Shown here: piece by piece, positions 34,631 through 43,179 of the stretch
Layout: each line of letters begins with the position of its first letter
How positions within the stretch are numbered: the first letter of the stretch is position 1
From: Bacteroidota bacterium
GTDB lineage: Bacteria > Bacteroidota > Bacteroidia > 2-12-FULL-35-15
Direction of reading: 5' to 3'
NCBI GenBank assembly: GCA_016722565.1
Contig: JADKIU010000003.1
Span: 62,001-126,000 of the forward strand
Length of the DNA: 64,000 nucleotides
The notes under the pieces: generated by a model
What the model saw: the letters and a program-made list of their open reading frames with translations, nothing else
Database searches by the model: none
Told to the model about the DNA's origin: nothing
Position numbers and translations under genes: made by a program

Positions 34631-35752
34631 ATGGCTGTACACCTTCGTCAAAAAGAATTAAAAAATGGGTTAATGAGTCTTTATTTAGACTACTACCCTC
34701 CTATCAGAAAAAATGATGGCAAATTAACACGCAGAGAATTTTTAAATAGAACGATCTATAAGAAACCCCAAAACGCAGAAGAAAAAAGAATAAATAAGGA
34801 AAATTTAAATTTTGCAAATTTACTCCGACTCAAACGTGAAAAAGGAATATTGAATGAGCAAGATGGCATCTTCGATTCTACGAATAAAAAAATGGATTTC
34901 CTTAAATATTTCAATAGCCTGATAGAAAAAAGACAAGAAGATATAGGAAAACAGGATAACCACTTAGGTGCATTACACTATCTTCAGGCTTTTACAAATG
35001 GAAAATGCATCATGGGTGAAATCAATGAAAGCTTTTGTAATCGTTTCAAAAACTATTTACTAAATGCTGAAAGATTAAATACTGTGCGAGGATTAAAGCT
35101 AGCACAAAATTCAGCTTCAAGTTATTTCAACAAATTCCGTGCAGCTGTTACTCAAGCGTTTGATGAAAGATTGATAAATGACAATCCTCTTAAACATGTT
35201 AAAGGGATAGAACAAAAGGAAAGTAAACGTGAGTTTTTAACACAAGAAGAATTGCAAAAATTGGTTCAAACTGATTGCGATCTGCCAATTATAAAAACTG
35301 CTTGTTTGTTTTCCGCCTTGACTGGCCTCCGCTGGTCAGACCTTTCAGCGCTGAAATGGAAAGATATTCAGCATACAGAAGGAAAAGGCTATTTTTTACA
35401 TCTGACACAAAAGAAAACTCAGGATGTAATTATGCATCCTATTAACGATAAAGCTGTTCAAATTCTAGGAACACCATTGGATCCTAATGAAAAAATATTT
35501 TATGGTTTAAAATACAATGACAGTAATAACGATAGATTAAAAAGATGGGTGTTAAAAGCGGGAATTGAGAAAAAAATCACCCTACACAATTTCCGCCACA
35601 CATATGCAACGCTTATATTAAATAAAGGGGCTGATATTTTTACTGTTTCAAAATTACTTGGTCATAAAAATATTAGAACTACAATGATATATGCAAAAAT
35701 TTTAACTGAAACAAAAGTAAATGCTGCTAATTTAATTGATATAGAATTATGA
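34631..35752 (+). CDS. Tyrosine recombinase / integrase
   Basis: 373-residue site-specific recombinase that would insert and excise the island. N-terminal Arm-like region, SAM-like core-binding domain (about 90-190) and catalytic domain with Arg234 (TGLRWSDLSALKWKD), His319-x-x-Arg322 (LHNFRHTYATLI), His345 (KLLGHKN) and Tyr354 (TTMIYAKI). All catalytic residues are present, so it looks functional. It directly follows mnmE and the excisionase-like gene and overlaps the next ORF by four bases. Confidence 0.92.
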   Translation: MAVHLRQKELKNGLMSLYLDYYPPIRKNDGKLTRREFLNRTIYKKPQNAEEKRINKENLNFANLLRLKREKGILNEQDGIFDSTNKKMDFLKYFNSLIEKRQEDIGKQDNHLGALHYLQAFTNGKCIMGEINESFCNRFKNYLLNAERLNTVRGLKLAQNSASSYFNKFRAAVTQAFDERLINDNPLKHVKGIEQKESKREFLTQEELQKLVQTDCDLPIIKTACLFSALTGLRWSDLSALKWKDIQHTEGKGYFLHLTQKKTQDVIMHPINDKAVQILGTPLDPNEKIFYGLKYNDSNNDRLKRWVLKAGIEKKITLHNFRHTYATLILNKGADIFTVSKLLGHKNIRTTMIYAKILTETKVNAANLIDIEL

Positions 35753-36813
35753 TAGACATTGAAGAAGATTTCCCCGCTGGTTTCCCAACAGTATCTAGAC
35801 ATGAATATGACATTGATGCTTTTGAAATAATAGATAATCTGAGAAAGAAACTAATTCAGAATCTAGATTCTATTCCTAAACATTTGCAAGATTTAAAATT
35901 CATAGATGAAGAGGAAACCCATCTCCTCAAAGCTATGAAAGAGAAAGAGGTAGACTTAACTGAAAATCTAAAATATAGAAATTACATTTTACCTTCTTCC
36001 TATAATTTATACAATACTTATTTAGGCTGGAAGCTTTTAACCATGGATATCTATAAAATTGAACCACTATTATCTTATCAATCGGTTTTGTTTTTAGGAA
36101 ACGATTATGCGTCATCAGAAAATTTTATAGGATTAGTTGAATTTCATATATACACTTTTGTAAAAACAAGAATTTTTTTTAATGAAAATCTCAGATTAGA
36201 AAAAATTGTAAACTGGCTTGAACGTAACAGAATTTTCTTAATAAATAAAGCATACAATTCAAGTGATACCATTGTTGAAGATTTGGAAGTTGAAGCTACA
36301 AATATCATTGACGAAAAGAAAGAAGATGAAATCATACCTATAAGCAATGTTATTCTTGAAGCTTTAGATGTTGAAAGTCCAGAAGTTATAGAGCAAAAGG
36401 AAAATGAAACTATTCCTTTGTTTAGAACCATCACAATGGATCCACAATTTGCGAAAACATTTGTTGAAAAACTGGAACCATATTTTGAGAAAAAACATCA
36501 TAAGAATCTCTATAATCTAATCATGTTAAATAAAACTTCTCAAAAACTATCATTTAAAGGCAACAGCAATGTGTTTGCTGAGTTATTTAAAAGATTACGA
36601 TATAATAAAAAGATATATGTATTGACTAATGATCACTTAGCAAAGTGGCTTGCGGAAAACTTTAATCTAGAAAGAAATCTTAATAAAATCGAAGAATTAA
36701 ACCTCTCCTCTGTATTGGCTGTCTTAAGAAAGACAGAAAAAGAACCAACAAAAGATAAAATAATTTTAGAAGAACTAGCACAATACATCCTTCCAAGCCA
36801 AAGAAAAAAGTAG
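35749..36813 (+). CDS. Mobile-element hypothetical protein
   Basis: 354 residues, no signal or membrane span. Mostly helical and acidic, with a duplicated segment of about 25 residues (VEDLEVEATNIIDEKKEDE and LEALDVESPEVIEQKENE, about 180-225) and a C-terminal region (FAKTFVEKLEPYFEKKHH to the end) that resembles RteC-like or integrase-associated proteins in layout only. Start overlaps the integrase stop, so it is probably translated with it. Function unknown. Confidence 0.55.
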   Translation: MIDIEEDFPAGFPTVSRHEYDIDAFEIIDNLRKKLIQNLDSIPKHLQDLKFIDEEETHLLKAMKEKEVDLTENLKYRNYILPSSYNLYNTYLGWKLLTMDIYKIEPLLSYQSVLFLGNDYASSENFIGLVEFHIYTFVKTRIFFNENLRLEKIVNWLERNRIFLINKAYNSSDTIVEDLEVEATNIIDEKKEDEIIPISNVILEALDVESPEVIEQKENETIPLFRTITMDPQFAKTFVEKLEPYFEKKHHKNLYNLIMLNKTSQKLSFKGNSNVFAELFKRLRYNKKIYVLTNDHLAKWLAENFNLERNLNKIEELNLSSVLAVLRKTEKEPTKDKIILEELAQYILPSQRKK

Positions 36814-36829
36814 ATACCAAGAAAGTGGG

Positions 36830-36879
36830 GCCCTTTTAGTGCCCTTTTGATACCTTTTTAAAAAGGGCACCAAAAGGGC
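36830..36879. repeat. 19-bp inverted repeat with 12-base loop
   Basis: Left arm 36830-36848 (GCCCTTTTAGTGCCCTTTT) pairs with the right arm 36861-36879 at 18 of 19 bases. Each arm holds two GCCCTTTT words. A very stable hairpin; it may end the integrase transcript or be a recognition site for the element's proteins. No T run follows, so plain intrinsic termination is not assured. Confidence 0.75.
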
Positions 36880-36930
36880 GTTGCAATTGACAATTCGCTC
36901 GTCTATTTTTACAGCCATATTCAAAACCCT

Positions 36931-37249
36931 ATGGCTACACTTCAATTAACACCAGAAATTCGTGATCTAATAAGATTGACAGTCGATTCTGCAATTAAAG
37001 CTACGATTGAACAACTCAATCACACTTCAACTTTCAATCCTTCTATTCAGGATGAAGACTTCCTTTCAGCTGAACAAGCTGCTCACTTTCTAAAAATAAA
37101 ATTGAGTACGTTTATATTCTAAGGTCGAAAAATCCGATTTGCCCCACTATAGGAGTGGCAAGAGGAAACTGCTATTCAAGAAAACAGAATTGGAAGCATA
37201 CGTTGCTGCAAGAAGAGCAAAAGCAATCAAGAAATTGCTGATGAAGTAG
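36931..37249 (+). pseudogene. Frameshifted excisionase-like HTH protein
   Basis: The first ORF (36931-37122) reads 63 residues, ending KIKLSTFIF with the HTH cut short. One base later the frame continues LYSKVEKSDLPHYRSGKR, then KLLFKKTELEAYV, to a stop at 37247-37249, which is the standard second half of these DNA-binding proteins. Removing one T near 37111-37113 gives a 105-residue protein. It would be a second element-encoded regulator. Either mutated or an assembly indel. Confidence 0.75.
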
Positions 37250-37368
37250 ATAACTATATTCTAAACAAATAATGAAAACACTAAGAACATAAAAAATAAA
37301 ACTTAATGGAAATCCCGCGTGTCTTAAAACTTTTGAATAGATAAAAATAAAATAAAACAATAAATAAA

Positions 37369-37878
37369 ATGGAAAATGAAATAGTAGACCCAGACAACGA
37401 ATACATAAAAATATGCGCTTATGAGTATTGTAAGGAAGTGTTTGAAGCCGATCATATGCTTCAGTGCTATTGCCCTGAAAAAAATGGGATACGCAATTTC
37501 TGCAAAAACAGGCAGAAACGCTTAAACGATCAGAAAAAAAAGGAAGAGAAAGAGATGGAGGCAAAAACAATTGAAGTCGCACCCACTCCTCCAGTCATTG
37601 TATCTGAACCAGCAGTATTACCTAAAGATCCAGTAATGGATGCTTACAAGCAGAAAGCAGCACAAAGAGACTTGACCATAAAATTTATAATTTCTCGCAT
37701 TGAGGCTTATAAATTCATTGATGTGCCATTAAAAACTATTGAGGCATTTGGTATAGACCTAACTGCTTTTGATCACAAACAATTTTTACCAGCACAGAAA
37801 CGCCATATGCTTGTATTTGGGACATATGGCGCTATATGGATTGAGGACCACTTAATACGATTCACTAACTTAATTTAA
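37369..37878 (+). CDS. Hypothetical protein with cysteine-rich N-terminus
   Basis: 169 residues. The first 50 hold CAYEYCKEVFEADHMLQCYCPEKNG...NFCKNR, a zinc-binding pattern found in small Bacteroidota mobile-element proteins, then a charged linker rich in K, E and P (about 50-90) and a helical C-terminus. A nucleic-acid-binding role is an inference. It is followed 11 bases later by a small membrane protein gene. Confidence 0.5.
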   Translation: MENEIVDPDNEYIKICAYEYCKEVFEADHMLQCYCPEKNGIRNFCKNRQKRLNDQKKKEEKEMEAKTIEVAPTPPVIVSEPAVLPKDPVMDAYKQKAAQRDLTIKFIISRIEAYKFIDVPLKTIEAFGIDLTAFDHKQFLPAQKRHMLVFGTYGAIWIEDHLIRFTNLI

Positions 37879-37889
37879 AACCTAAAAAC

Positions 37890-38126
37890 ATGATAACAAG
37901 AGAAGCTTTACAGAGCCTTTTTGGCGAGACATCAATTGCTGGTATTCCAGCGGCTGTGCAACCTAAAATTTCCATCCCTAATGCAGCGCCAGGGCAACAA
38001 GGAAATAGTAATTTAACAAAGATTTTGGTCATTGGAGGAATACTAATAATTGGAGGTATAATTATCTATACAATTAGGGAAAATAGAAAAGAAAAGGAGA
38101 AAAAGGAGTTCAAGTTTAAAAAATAA
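37890..38126 (+). CDS. Small single-span membrane protein
   Basis: 78 residues: a Gly/Ala/Pro-rich N-terminus, one clear membrane helix (KILVIGGILIIGGIIIYTI, about 44-62) and a lysine-rich tail of about 16 residues, so the C-terminus is cytoplasmic. Probably co-transcribed with the preceding gene. A GC-rich inverted repeat (CCCCC...GGGGG, about 38128-38156) follows and may end the transcript. Function unknown. Confidence 0.5.
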   Translation: MITREALQSLFGETSIAGIPAAVQPKISIPNAAPGQQGNSNLTKILVIGGILIIGGIIIYTIRENRKEKEKKEFKFKK

Positions 38127-38321
38127 CCCCCAACACAATTAAGTGAATGGGGGGCGCCAGAGAGTAGCTGGCTAAATAAGTGTTAACATTACATCATCAA
38201 AATTTTCTGATTTATAATCCTTCTTGGTAATTGAAAATTCTAGCTCAATTATCAAAACCTTTTCAAACGTTAAGTCAAATATTTTATAGATAACGATATC
38301 TATATGAACTATAAAAAAGTA

Positions 38322-39275
38322 CTATTCAAAATAGCTTGATTTTACACCTTCTTTTTCACAAACTGATAGTGCATTTTTTAAAAGAATTTCAAATCTTTTT
38401 AAATTGCTTGGCCAGTGTAATTCGGTTGTGTCATTTCTATTATTATTGCTTAAACGAAAGTAATCTAGAGCTATATTTAAGTCGTTTTTTATACTATTAT
38501 TTTCGTAAATTTTCAGACTGCCATAATCATGTAATAACAGAGGCTTTGAACTTTCATAACTTTTTCTTATGTCTTTTCTATCAGGAAAATGTAACCAGAC
38601 TCCCTTTGCATATAATTTAATTGTTAATTGATTTTCATCCTGTTTTACTAATTCTTTATCTGAAAAGGGAGTGAATTTTATGTTTAAAGACATTTCAAAT
38701 TTACCGTCCATATTATAATATGTTCCATCACCATAATTAGATGGAACAAGTGATTCTTTTTCATGGTATTCATCCCATCTAATATTATGAGTAAATCCAC
38801 CTTTATTATGATCAATCAAACGTAATAGCTTTAATTCACTCTTCAAATAAACTAATCCTGATCCATTGTTGCAATGCGGTATGATCTTATGCTCAAAACC
38901 ATACAGCAAGTCTACAATCGTTTTATGTTTTTCAAGTATTTCAAATTGGTTAAAAGCTATTTCATTTTTAAAAGGAGTAAATATCGAATCGATATTGGTT
39001 AATTCAATTAACCTAGCGCCATTAACCCCAAATTCTCCAACATATATTTTTTTATCATTATAATAATAGACTATTTTAGAATTTTCACCTGAAACATATT
39101 TTTCCCATAAGGTATCGGGCAACTTTTTATAGGGTATAAAAATGGCTTTAATTGTTAATGCTTGAATAATCACATAATCAGCAATAAAATGCTCGTTAAT
39201 TTTAACTTTTTCTTCAACCCTAATCTGAGGATAAGATGATTTTATTTTTTCTACAATTGCTTTAATGTTGATCAT
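38322..39275 (-). CDS. Unknown protein at the end of the methyltransferase operon
   Basis: 317 residues, cytoplasmic, no family recognised. Features seen: LVYLKSELKLLRLIDHNKGGF in the middle, NYGDGTYYNMDGKFEMSLNIKF and WPSNLKRFEILLKNAL near the end. It starts 10 bases after the DprA-like gene, so it is the last gene of the XRE-nuclease-helicase-methylase operon and may be part of that system, perhaps as a specificity, inhibitor or effector factor; this is inference from position. Confidence 0.55.
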   Translation of the reverse strand: MINIKAIVEKIKSSYPQIRVEEKVKINEHFIADYVIIQALTIKAIFIPYKKLPDTLWEKYVSGENSKIVYYYNDKKIYVGEFGVNGARLIELTNIDSIFTPFKNEIAFNQFEILEKHKTIVDLLYGFEHKIIPHCNNGSGLVYLKSELKLLRLIDHNKGGFTHNIRWDEYHEKESLVPSNYGDGTYYNMDGKFEMSLNIKFTPFSDKELVKQDENQLTIKLYAKGVWLHFPDRKDIRKSYESSKPLLLHDYGSLKIYENNSIKNDLNIALDYFRLSNNNRNDTTELHWPSNLKRFEILLKNALSVCEKEGVKSSYFE

Positions 39276-39285
39276 TTGAAGTGGT

Positions 39286-39621
39286 TTATATTAATTTAAA
39301 ATCTGTTGTTTGAAAAATATCCGCCAATTGCCCGCCTTCGCTCATATAACCCACCACCATTTCATCTGCTAAATCTACAATTAGCTTATTACGAAGGAAA
39401 GCTGTTTCACGAGTTACACGAATTGTATTTTCGTCAAATGGAGTAATTACCAACAAACGACCAGCATCAATTGCATTTAGAATAGGTTTATCGAATTGTT
39501 TATGAATGCCTCTGGCTAATGCAAGAATGATAGGCTGCTTTCCTTTAAGCAAAATCTCAAATACATCTTTTTCTATTTGAGAATGATTACCTGTAATAAC
39601 ACATTTACCTTCCTTACGCAT
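39286..39621 (-). CDS. DprA-like Rossmann protein, C-terminal fragment of a frameshifted gene
   Basis: 111 residues with CVITGNHSQIEKDVFEILL, KQPIILALARGI, AGRLLVITPF and FLRNKLIVDLADEMVVGY, the nucleotide-binding half of DprA/SMF-like proteins often found next to SNF2 helicases. The natural N-terminus is in the previous frame (39614-39730). One extra A in the six-A run (T6 at 39621-39626) separates them; without it the gene runs 39286-39730 as a 147-residue protein. The ATG used here overlaps that run, so coupled translation is also possible. Confidence 0.7.
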   Translation of the reverse strand: MRKEGKCVITGNHSQIEKDVFEILLKGKQPIILALARGIHKQFDKPILNAIDAGRLLVITPFDENTIRVTRETAFLRNKLIVDLADEMVVGYMSEGGQLADIFQTTDFKLI

Positions 39622-39730
39622 TTTTTGCCCAATCGTAGCTTTTAAGAACTATATCTGCAGAACATTTTTGCGAAGAAAGAAAACCTGTTTTATGCAGTTT
39701 TAATATGTCTTTGTTTCCAAAATATTTCAT
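39614..39730 (-). CDS. DprA-like protein, N-terminal fragment
   Basis: 38 residues (KYFGNKDILKLHKTGFLSS...IVLKSYDWAKNA) that fit the start of the DprA-like protein encoded at 39286-39621, including the conserved GFLSSQKCSADIVLK stretch and the SYDWA helix. Starts 11 bases after the methyltransferase stop. Too short to be a gene by itself; listed because the two frames clearly belong together. Confidence 0.65.
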   Translation of the reverse strand: MKYFGNKDILKLHKTGFLSSQKCSADIVLKSYDWAKNA

Positions 39731-39741
39731 TACAATCGTTA

Positions 39742-42333
39742 TTAATCCTCCTCATCTTCTTCAATATCCACATCGCTTAATAAAATTTTCATACGATACT
39801 TAATATCGTAATTAATAATAAAATCCAATTCTTCCTCAGTAAAGCCATAATACTCTGCTAAAACCGTGTCAATCTGATCTATAATATTTTTAGACTTCTT
39901 AATATAAAAATATTGCTTTTTCATTTGAAATTCTCGTCCTTTTGTTGAGTAATTCCTAACGACAATTTTACTGTTTTCTTGAAAATCACTTTGTAACTCT
40001 TCGCCTAATTGAACTAACTTCTTCTTAGCTGGTGATGAGAGTTTATTAAAATCAAATTTCAAGTCAAAATCACGACTATTAATTACTTGACAACTAGACC
40101 AAACAATATAATTTAGAAAGAATAGACTTGAAGAAAGAAGCCCGCCAAAAACATACTTTTTTTCTGATGAATCAAAATATAGTGGTTTCATCTCACCTGT
40201 TACTTTATTTACACCATCTTCTTTAAACACAGGGATTTTGTCAAGTATTTTAACCCAATACAACACTGCTCTGAAGTAATAAATCATATTTCTAGTAGCA
40301 GAATTAGACTTGAAATACTCTATATTAAAACTTGATGAGTTCGTTTTTTGCAATAGCCTTTTTGCAAATTCATTTGGAACTTTTGGTATACTACCTTCTA
40401 TAATAAAATCAAGGACAGACGTATAAGATATATTTTGAAAAAGATCCGGTCTGTAATCATTATACCATTTATAATATTGTGATGAATAAAGTTGATCTTT
40501 GGTATTGCAATCAGAAATAATTATAGCCAATAACATATTCGCACCATCAAATAATTTACCTGGGCGCCAAGAGTAATTTGATATCCATGATGATTTATTT
40601 GTTTTTAAAATTGCTTGTAAAGGACTCAATTTACCAGCGGAAATACTAGAATTAGGTATTATGAATCCAAACTTACCTCTGCTATGAAGTAACGAAAACG
40701 ATCTTTCTGTGCAATATGCATACAAGTTTGAGCAAGACAGTGTAGTATAATCTTTCAATATATATTCACTTTTTTCTTCTGTATAAACAACGTACGGAGG
40801 ATTACCAATTATTACATCGAAACCTCCATCTGCCGCAACAATTTTGTAAAATTCTGCAAACCAATGAAAAGGTTTGTGCGAGCTTAACCAGTATTGAAAT
40901 TGATTGATTTTTTTCTTCGTTTTTTTGCCCTTATCTGTTGTTATCTCTATTTCGACATTTTTTTCTAAATCCGTAATACCATAATTAGAAGAAAGATATT
41001 CATTCAATTTTTGATTCAATTCTTTTAATCTTGCACTTAAATCAGCTTTTGCCTTTTTAAAACTATCACTTCCTTGGTCGTTAATTAATTGATTGTTCTG
41101 AAAATGGCTGAAGGCTTTACCAACCAATTCAAACTCCTCTTTAAAATCTTCTACTTTTGCTTCGGCAAACATTGGCTCCGTCTTTCTTATAGTTTCCAAC
41201 ATTTCTTTTTCTGTTGCAAAACCAATTAATGTATTACCGGAACGAATATTAAAATCAACATCAGGCAAAGGTTCTAATCCAAAATTTTCTTTCCGTGGAT
41301 TTACATCTACACAAGCAACTAATTTTAAAAATAAGCGCAGCTTGGCAATTTCTACCGCTTCTTTCATTATATCTACACCGTAAAGATTATTTAGTATAAT
41401 GCTTTTGTAAATGTAGTATTGTAAGTTTGGATGCTTTTCGCTTTTTACATCTTCTAATGTTTTTTCAAAGAACTTATATTTAGCCGGCTGCTCAGATGTA
41501 AACTGTTCCATGCGGATAATACAAGCCTCATACATTGGTTCTAAAATATTGAGTGCCGCAAACAAGAATGCACCCGAACCGCATGTGGGGTCTAAAATTG
41601 TAATTTTATTAATTGCTTTGTAAAAATGCTCAACAAAGTTTGCATCTGGTGTGCTTTCGATAAAATCTTGAGTAAACTGACGGATATTTATATTGTAGGA
41701 AATAAAGTCATTGATTGACTTTATTTCTCCATTTGATATTTTAGTATTTATTTCATTGTAGCGTTTTCTTCTATCAATTAACTCACGATATAATTCGGTT
41801 GGCAATGCAATGTCTTTAGGAGCAGGCTGATTCCATGTTTTACGAATTTCCCACAAGTGAGATTTACTAACTGCATTTACTAATTGCTTTTCGAGGTTAT
41901 CATTAAAGCCCTCTTGAATTTCTTTAGGTAAATCGCTCAAAATATCCCCATTTTTGCGTATACCATACTTTACTGCATCAAAAATATAATCATCACCACT
42001 ATTTTTAATATACGACCAAATTTCACCATTTGATTTAAACGGCTCCTTGCAGTTACGTGCAGTTTCATCAAATAAAAATGGGATAATGGTGTTTTTACCT
42101 ATGTAATCTGTAATATCTTCCTTTGTGTAATATGCTCCCATTTCTGCCCTGTCGTTGATGTATTTTTCAAAGATATAACCAATAACATCTGGGTTAATAT
42201 CACGACCTGTTGCCTCTATGCTATTATCTAAATGCCAATTCCATTGATCAAAAAAATCAAATATTTTTTTAAAAGCTTCGTCAGCAATATTAATTTGTGA
42301 AAATTGATGTTCCAATTCGTGAACATCGAACAA
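39742..42333 (-). CDS. Adenine-specific DNA methyltransferase, C-terminal fragment (catalytic)
   Basis: 863 residues of a large Eco57I/PglX-like N6-adenine methyltransferase. The fragment begins FDVHELEHQFSQ, normally in mid-protein, then RAEMGAYYTKEDI, SAM motif I DPTCGSGAFL (248-257) and catalytic motif IV NPPY (511-514), with a target-recognition and helical region to the end. The N-terminal part lies in the ORF 42360-43178. Joining them by one extra A at the A7 run (42388-42394) gives a 1145-residue protein. It would modify host DNA for the neighbouring helicase/nuclease module. Confidence 0.88.
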   Translation of the reverse strand: MFDVHELEHQFSQINIADEAFKKIFDFFDQWNWHLDNSIEATGRDINPDVIGYIFEKYINDRAEMGAYYTKEDITDYIGKNTIIPFLFDETARNCKEPFKSNGEIWSYIKNSGDDYIFDAVKYGIRKNGDILSDLPKEIQEGFNDNLEKQLVNAVSKSHLWEIRKTWNQPAPKDIALPTELYRELIDRRKRYNEINTKISNGEIKSINDFISYNINIRQFTQDFIESTPDANFVEHFYKAINKITILDPTCGSGAFLFAALNILEPMYEACIIRMEQFTSEQPAKYKFFEKTLEDVKSEKHPNLQYYIYKSIILNNLYGVDIMKEAVEIAKLRLFLKLVACVDVNPRKENFGLEPLPDVDFNIRSGNTLIGFATEKEMLETIRKTEPMFAEAKVEDFKEEFELVGKAFSHFQNNQLINDQGSDSFKKAKADLSARLKELNQKLNEYLSSNYGITDLEKNVEIEITTDKGKKTKKKINQFQYWLSSHKPFHWFAEFYKIVAADGGFDVIIGNPPYVVYTEEKSEYILKDYTTLSCSNLYAYCTERSFSLLHSRGKFGFIIPNSSISAGKLSPLQAILKTNKSSWISNYSWRPGKLFDGANMLLAIIISDCNTKDQLYSSQYYKWYNDYRPDLFQNISYTSVLDFIIEGSIPKVPNEFAKRLLQKTNSSSFNIEYFKSNSATRNMIYYFRAVLYWVKILDKIPVFKEDGVNKVTGEMKPLYFDSSEKKYVFGGLLSSSLFFLNYIVWSSCQVINSRDFDLKFDFNKLSSPAKKKLVQLGEELQSDFQENSKIVVRNYSTKGREFQMKKQYFYIKKSKNIIDQIDTVLAEYYGFTEEELDFIINYDIKYRMKILLSDVDIEEDEED

Positions 42334-42359
42334 ACCACCATTTAGGTAAGGTATTTTAC

Positions 42360-43178
42360 CTAAGTCAACTGGTAATTTTTGTTTACGTTTTTTTCGGGTT
42401 TACCTAAACCATCGTGAAATAACTCTAGCAAAAAACTGCGATAAAAGCTATAGAAATTATTTTTACCGGATTTATCTGAACAAGCACCTAACTTATTTTG
42501 CAAGTAATGTATATCTTGGTCTAAAAAGCCTTTCTTTTGAATAAAATAACAGAACATTAAACGGTTAAGCATTAAAGATGCATACCATTGTTTATTAAGG
42601 TTTTCTTTATCACTAATGTGCTCATCAATCCCATCAATAAAATCAAGAAAAATTGTGTGTTGCTTTTTGAATTGGTCATAGAATTTTTTAGTAACCTGGT
42701 CGGTGTTACGTGCAAAATTTTCAGAAATACGTTGCTTGACATCAACGATTGTAATTTTTTCTTCATCATCTAAAGTGAAGAGTAAATTTTTCATTCGTTG
42801 AAAAAGTCCTTCAACATCTTGATGTGTGTACCAACTTACTTCACGAACTTGTTTGGGCTTGTTCTCTTCCTTAATTGCGAGTTGCCAAATTTGTTGTTTC
42901 TTATCTCTGTCAGAATAAATTATAAGATGTTCGAAATAGTGATTTGCAACTTTACTTTCTAATTGTTTACGAATATTACTTAAAGGAATTTTGCCATTTG
43001 ATAATGGAGGGCAAAGTATAATTACGAATCCTTTTTTTTCTGCTATACCTTGCAGCATAAACGCTTCCTCGTTTATTGCAACCGGCAATTGATTATTAAA
43101 ATTATCCCAGCCTAACTGATTAAAAAGGTCTTTAAAATCAAATGCCTTAATAAATTCTGTAAATTGTGCTTTTTTCAT
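42360..43178 (-). CDS. Adenine-specific DNA methyltransferase, N-terminal fragment
   Basis: 272 residues: the helical N-terminal domain of the large methyltransferase (FNQLGWDNFNNQLP, LIIYSDRDKKQQIWQLAI, WYASLMLNRLMFCYFIQKKGFL, FYRSFLLELFHDGLGKPE). It ends in a foreign tail after GKPEK. In the -1 frame the text continues KKRKQKLPVDLGKIPYLNGG and enters the catalytic fragment. The shift site reads GAA AAA AAC, whose last seven bases are the classical -1 slippery heptamer A AAA AAC. Starts one base after the helicase stop. Confidence 0.85.
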   Translation of the reverse strand: MKKAQFTEFIKAFDFKDLFNQLGWDNFNNQLPVAINEEAFMLQGIAEKKGFVIILCPPLSNGKIPLSNIRKQLESKVANHYFEHLIIYSDRDKKQQIWQLAIKEENKPKQVREVSWYTHQDVEGLFQRMKNLLFTLDDEEKITIVDVKQRISENFARNTDQVTKKFYDQFKKQHTIFLDFIDGIDEHISDKENLNKQWYASLMLNRLMFCYFIQKKGFLDQDIHYLQNKLGACSDKSGKNNFYSFYRSFLLELFHDGLGKPEKNVNKNYQLT

Positions 43179-43179
43179 A

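Noticed and set aside
42360..43178. Independent small gene upstream of the methyltransferase
   Set aside because: Its content matches the N-terminal domain of large methyltransferases and the adjacent frame continues without a gap, so it is part of the same gene.
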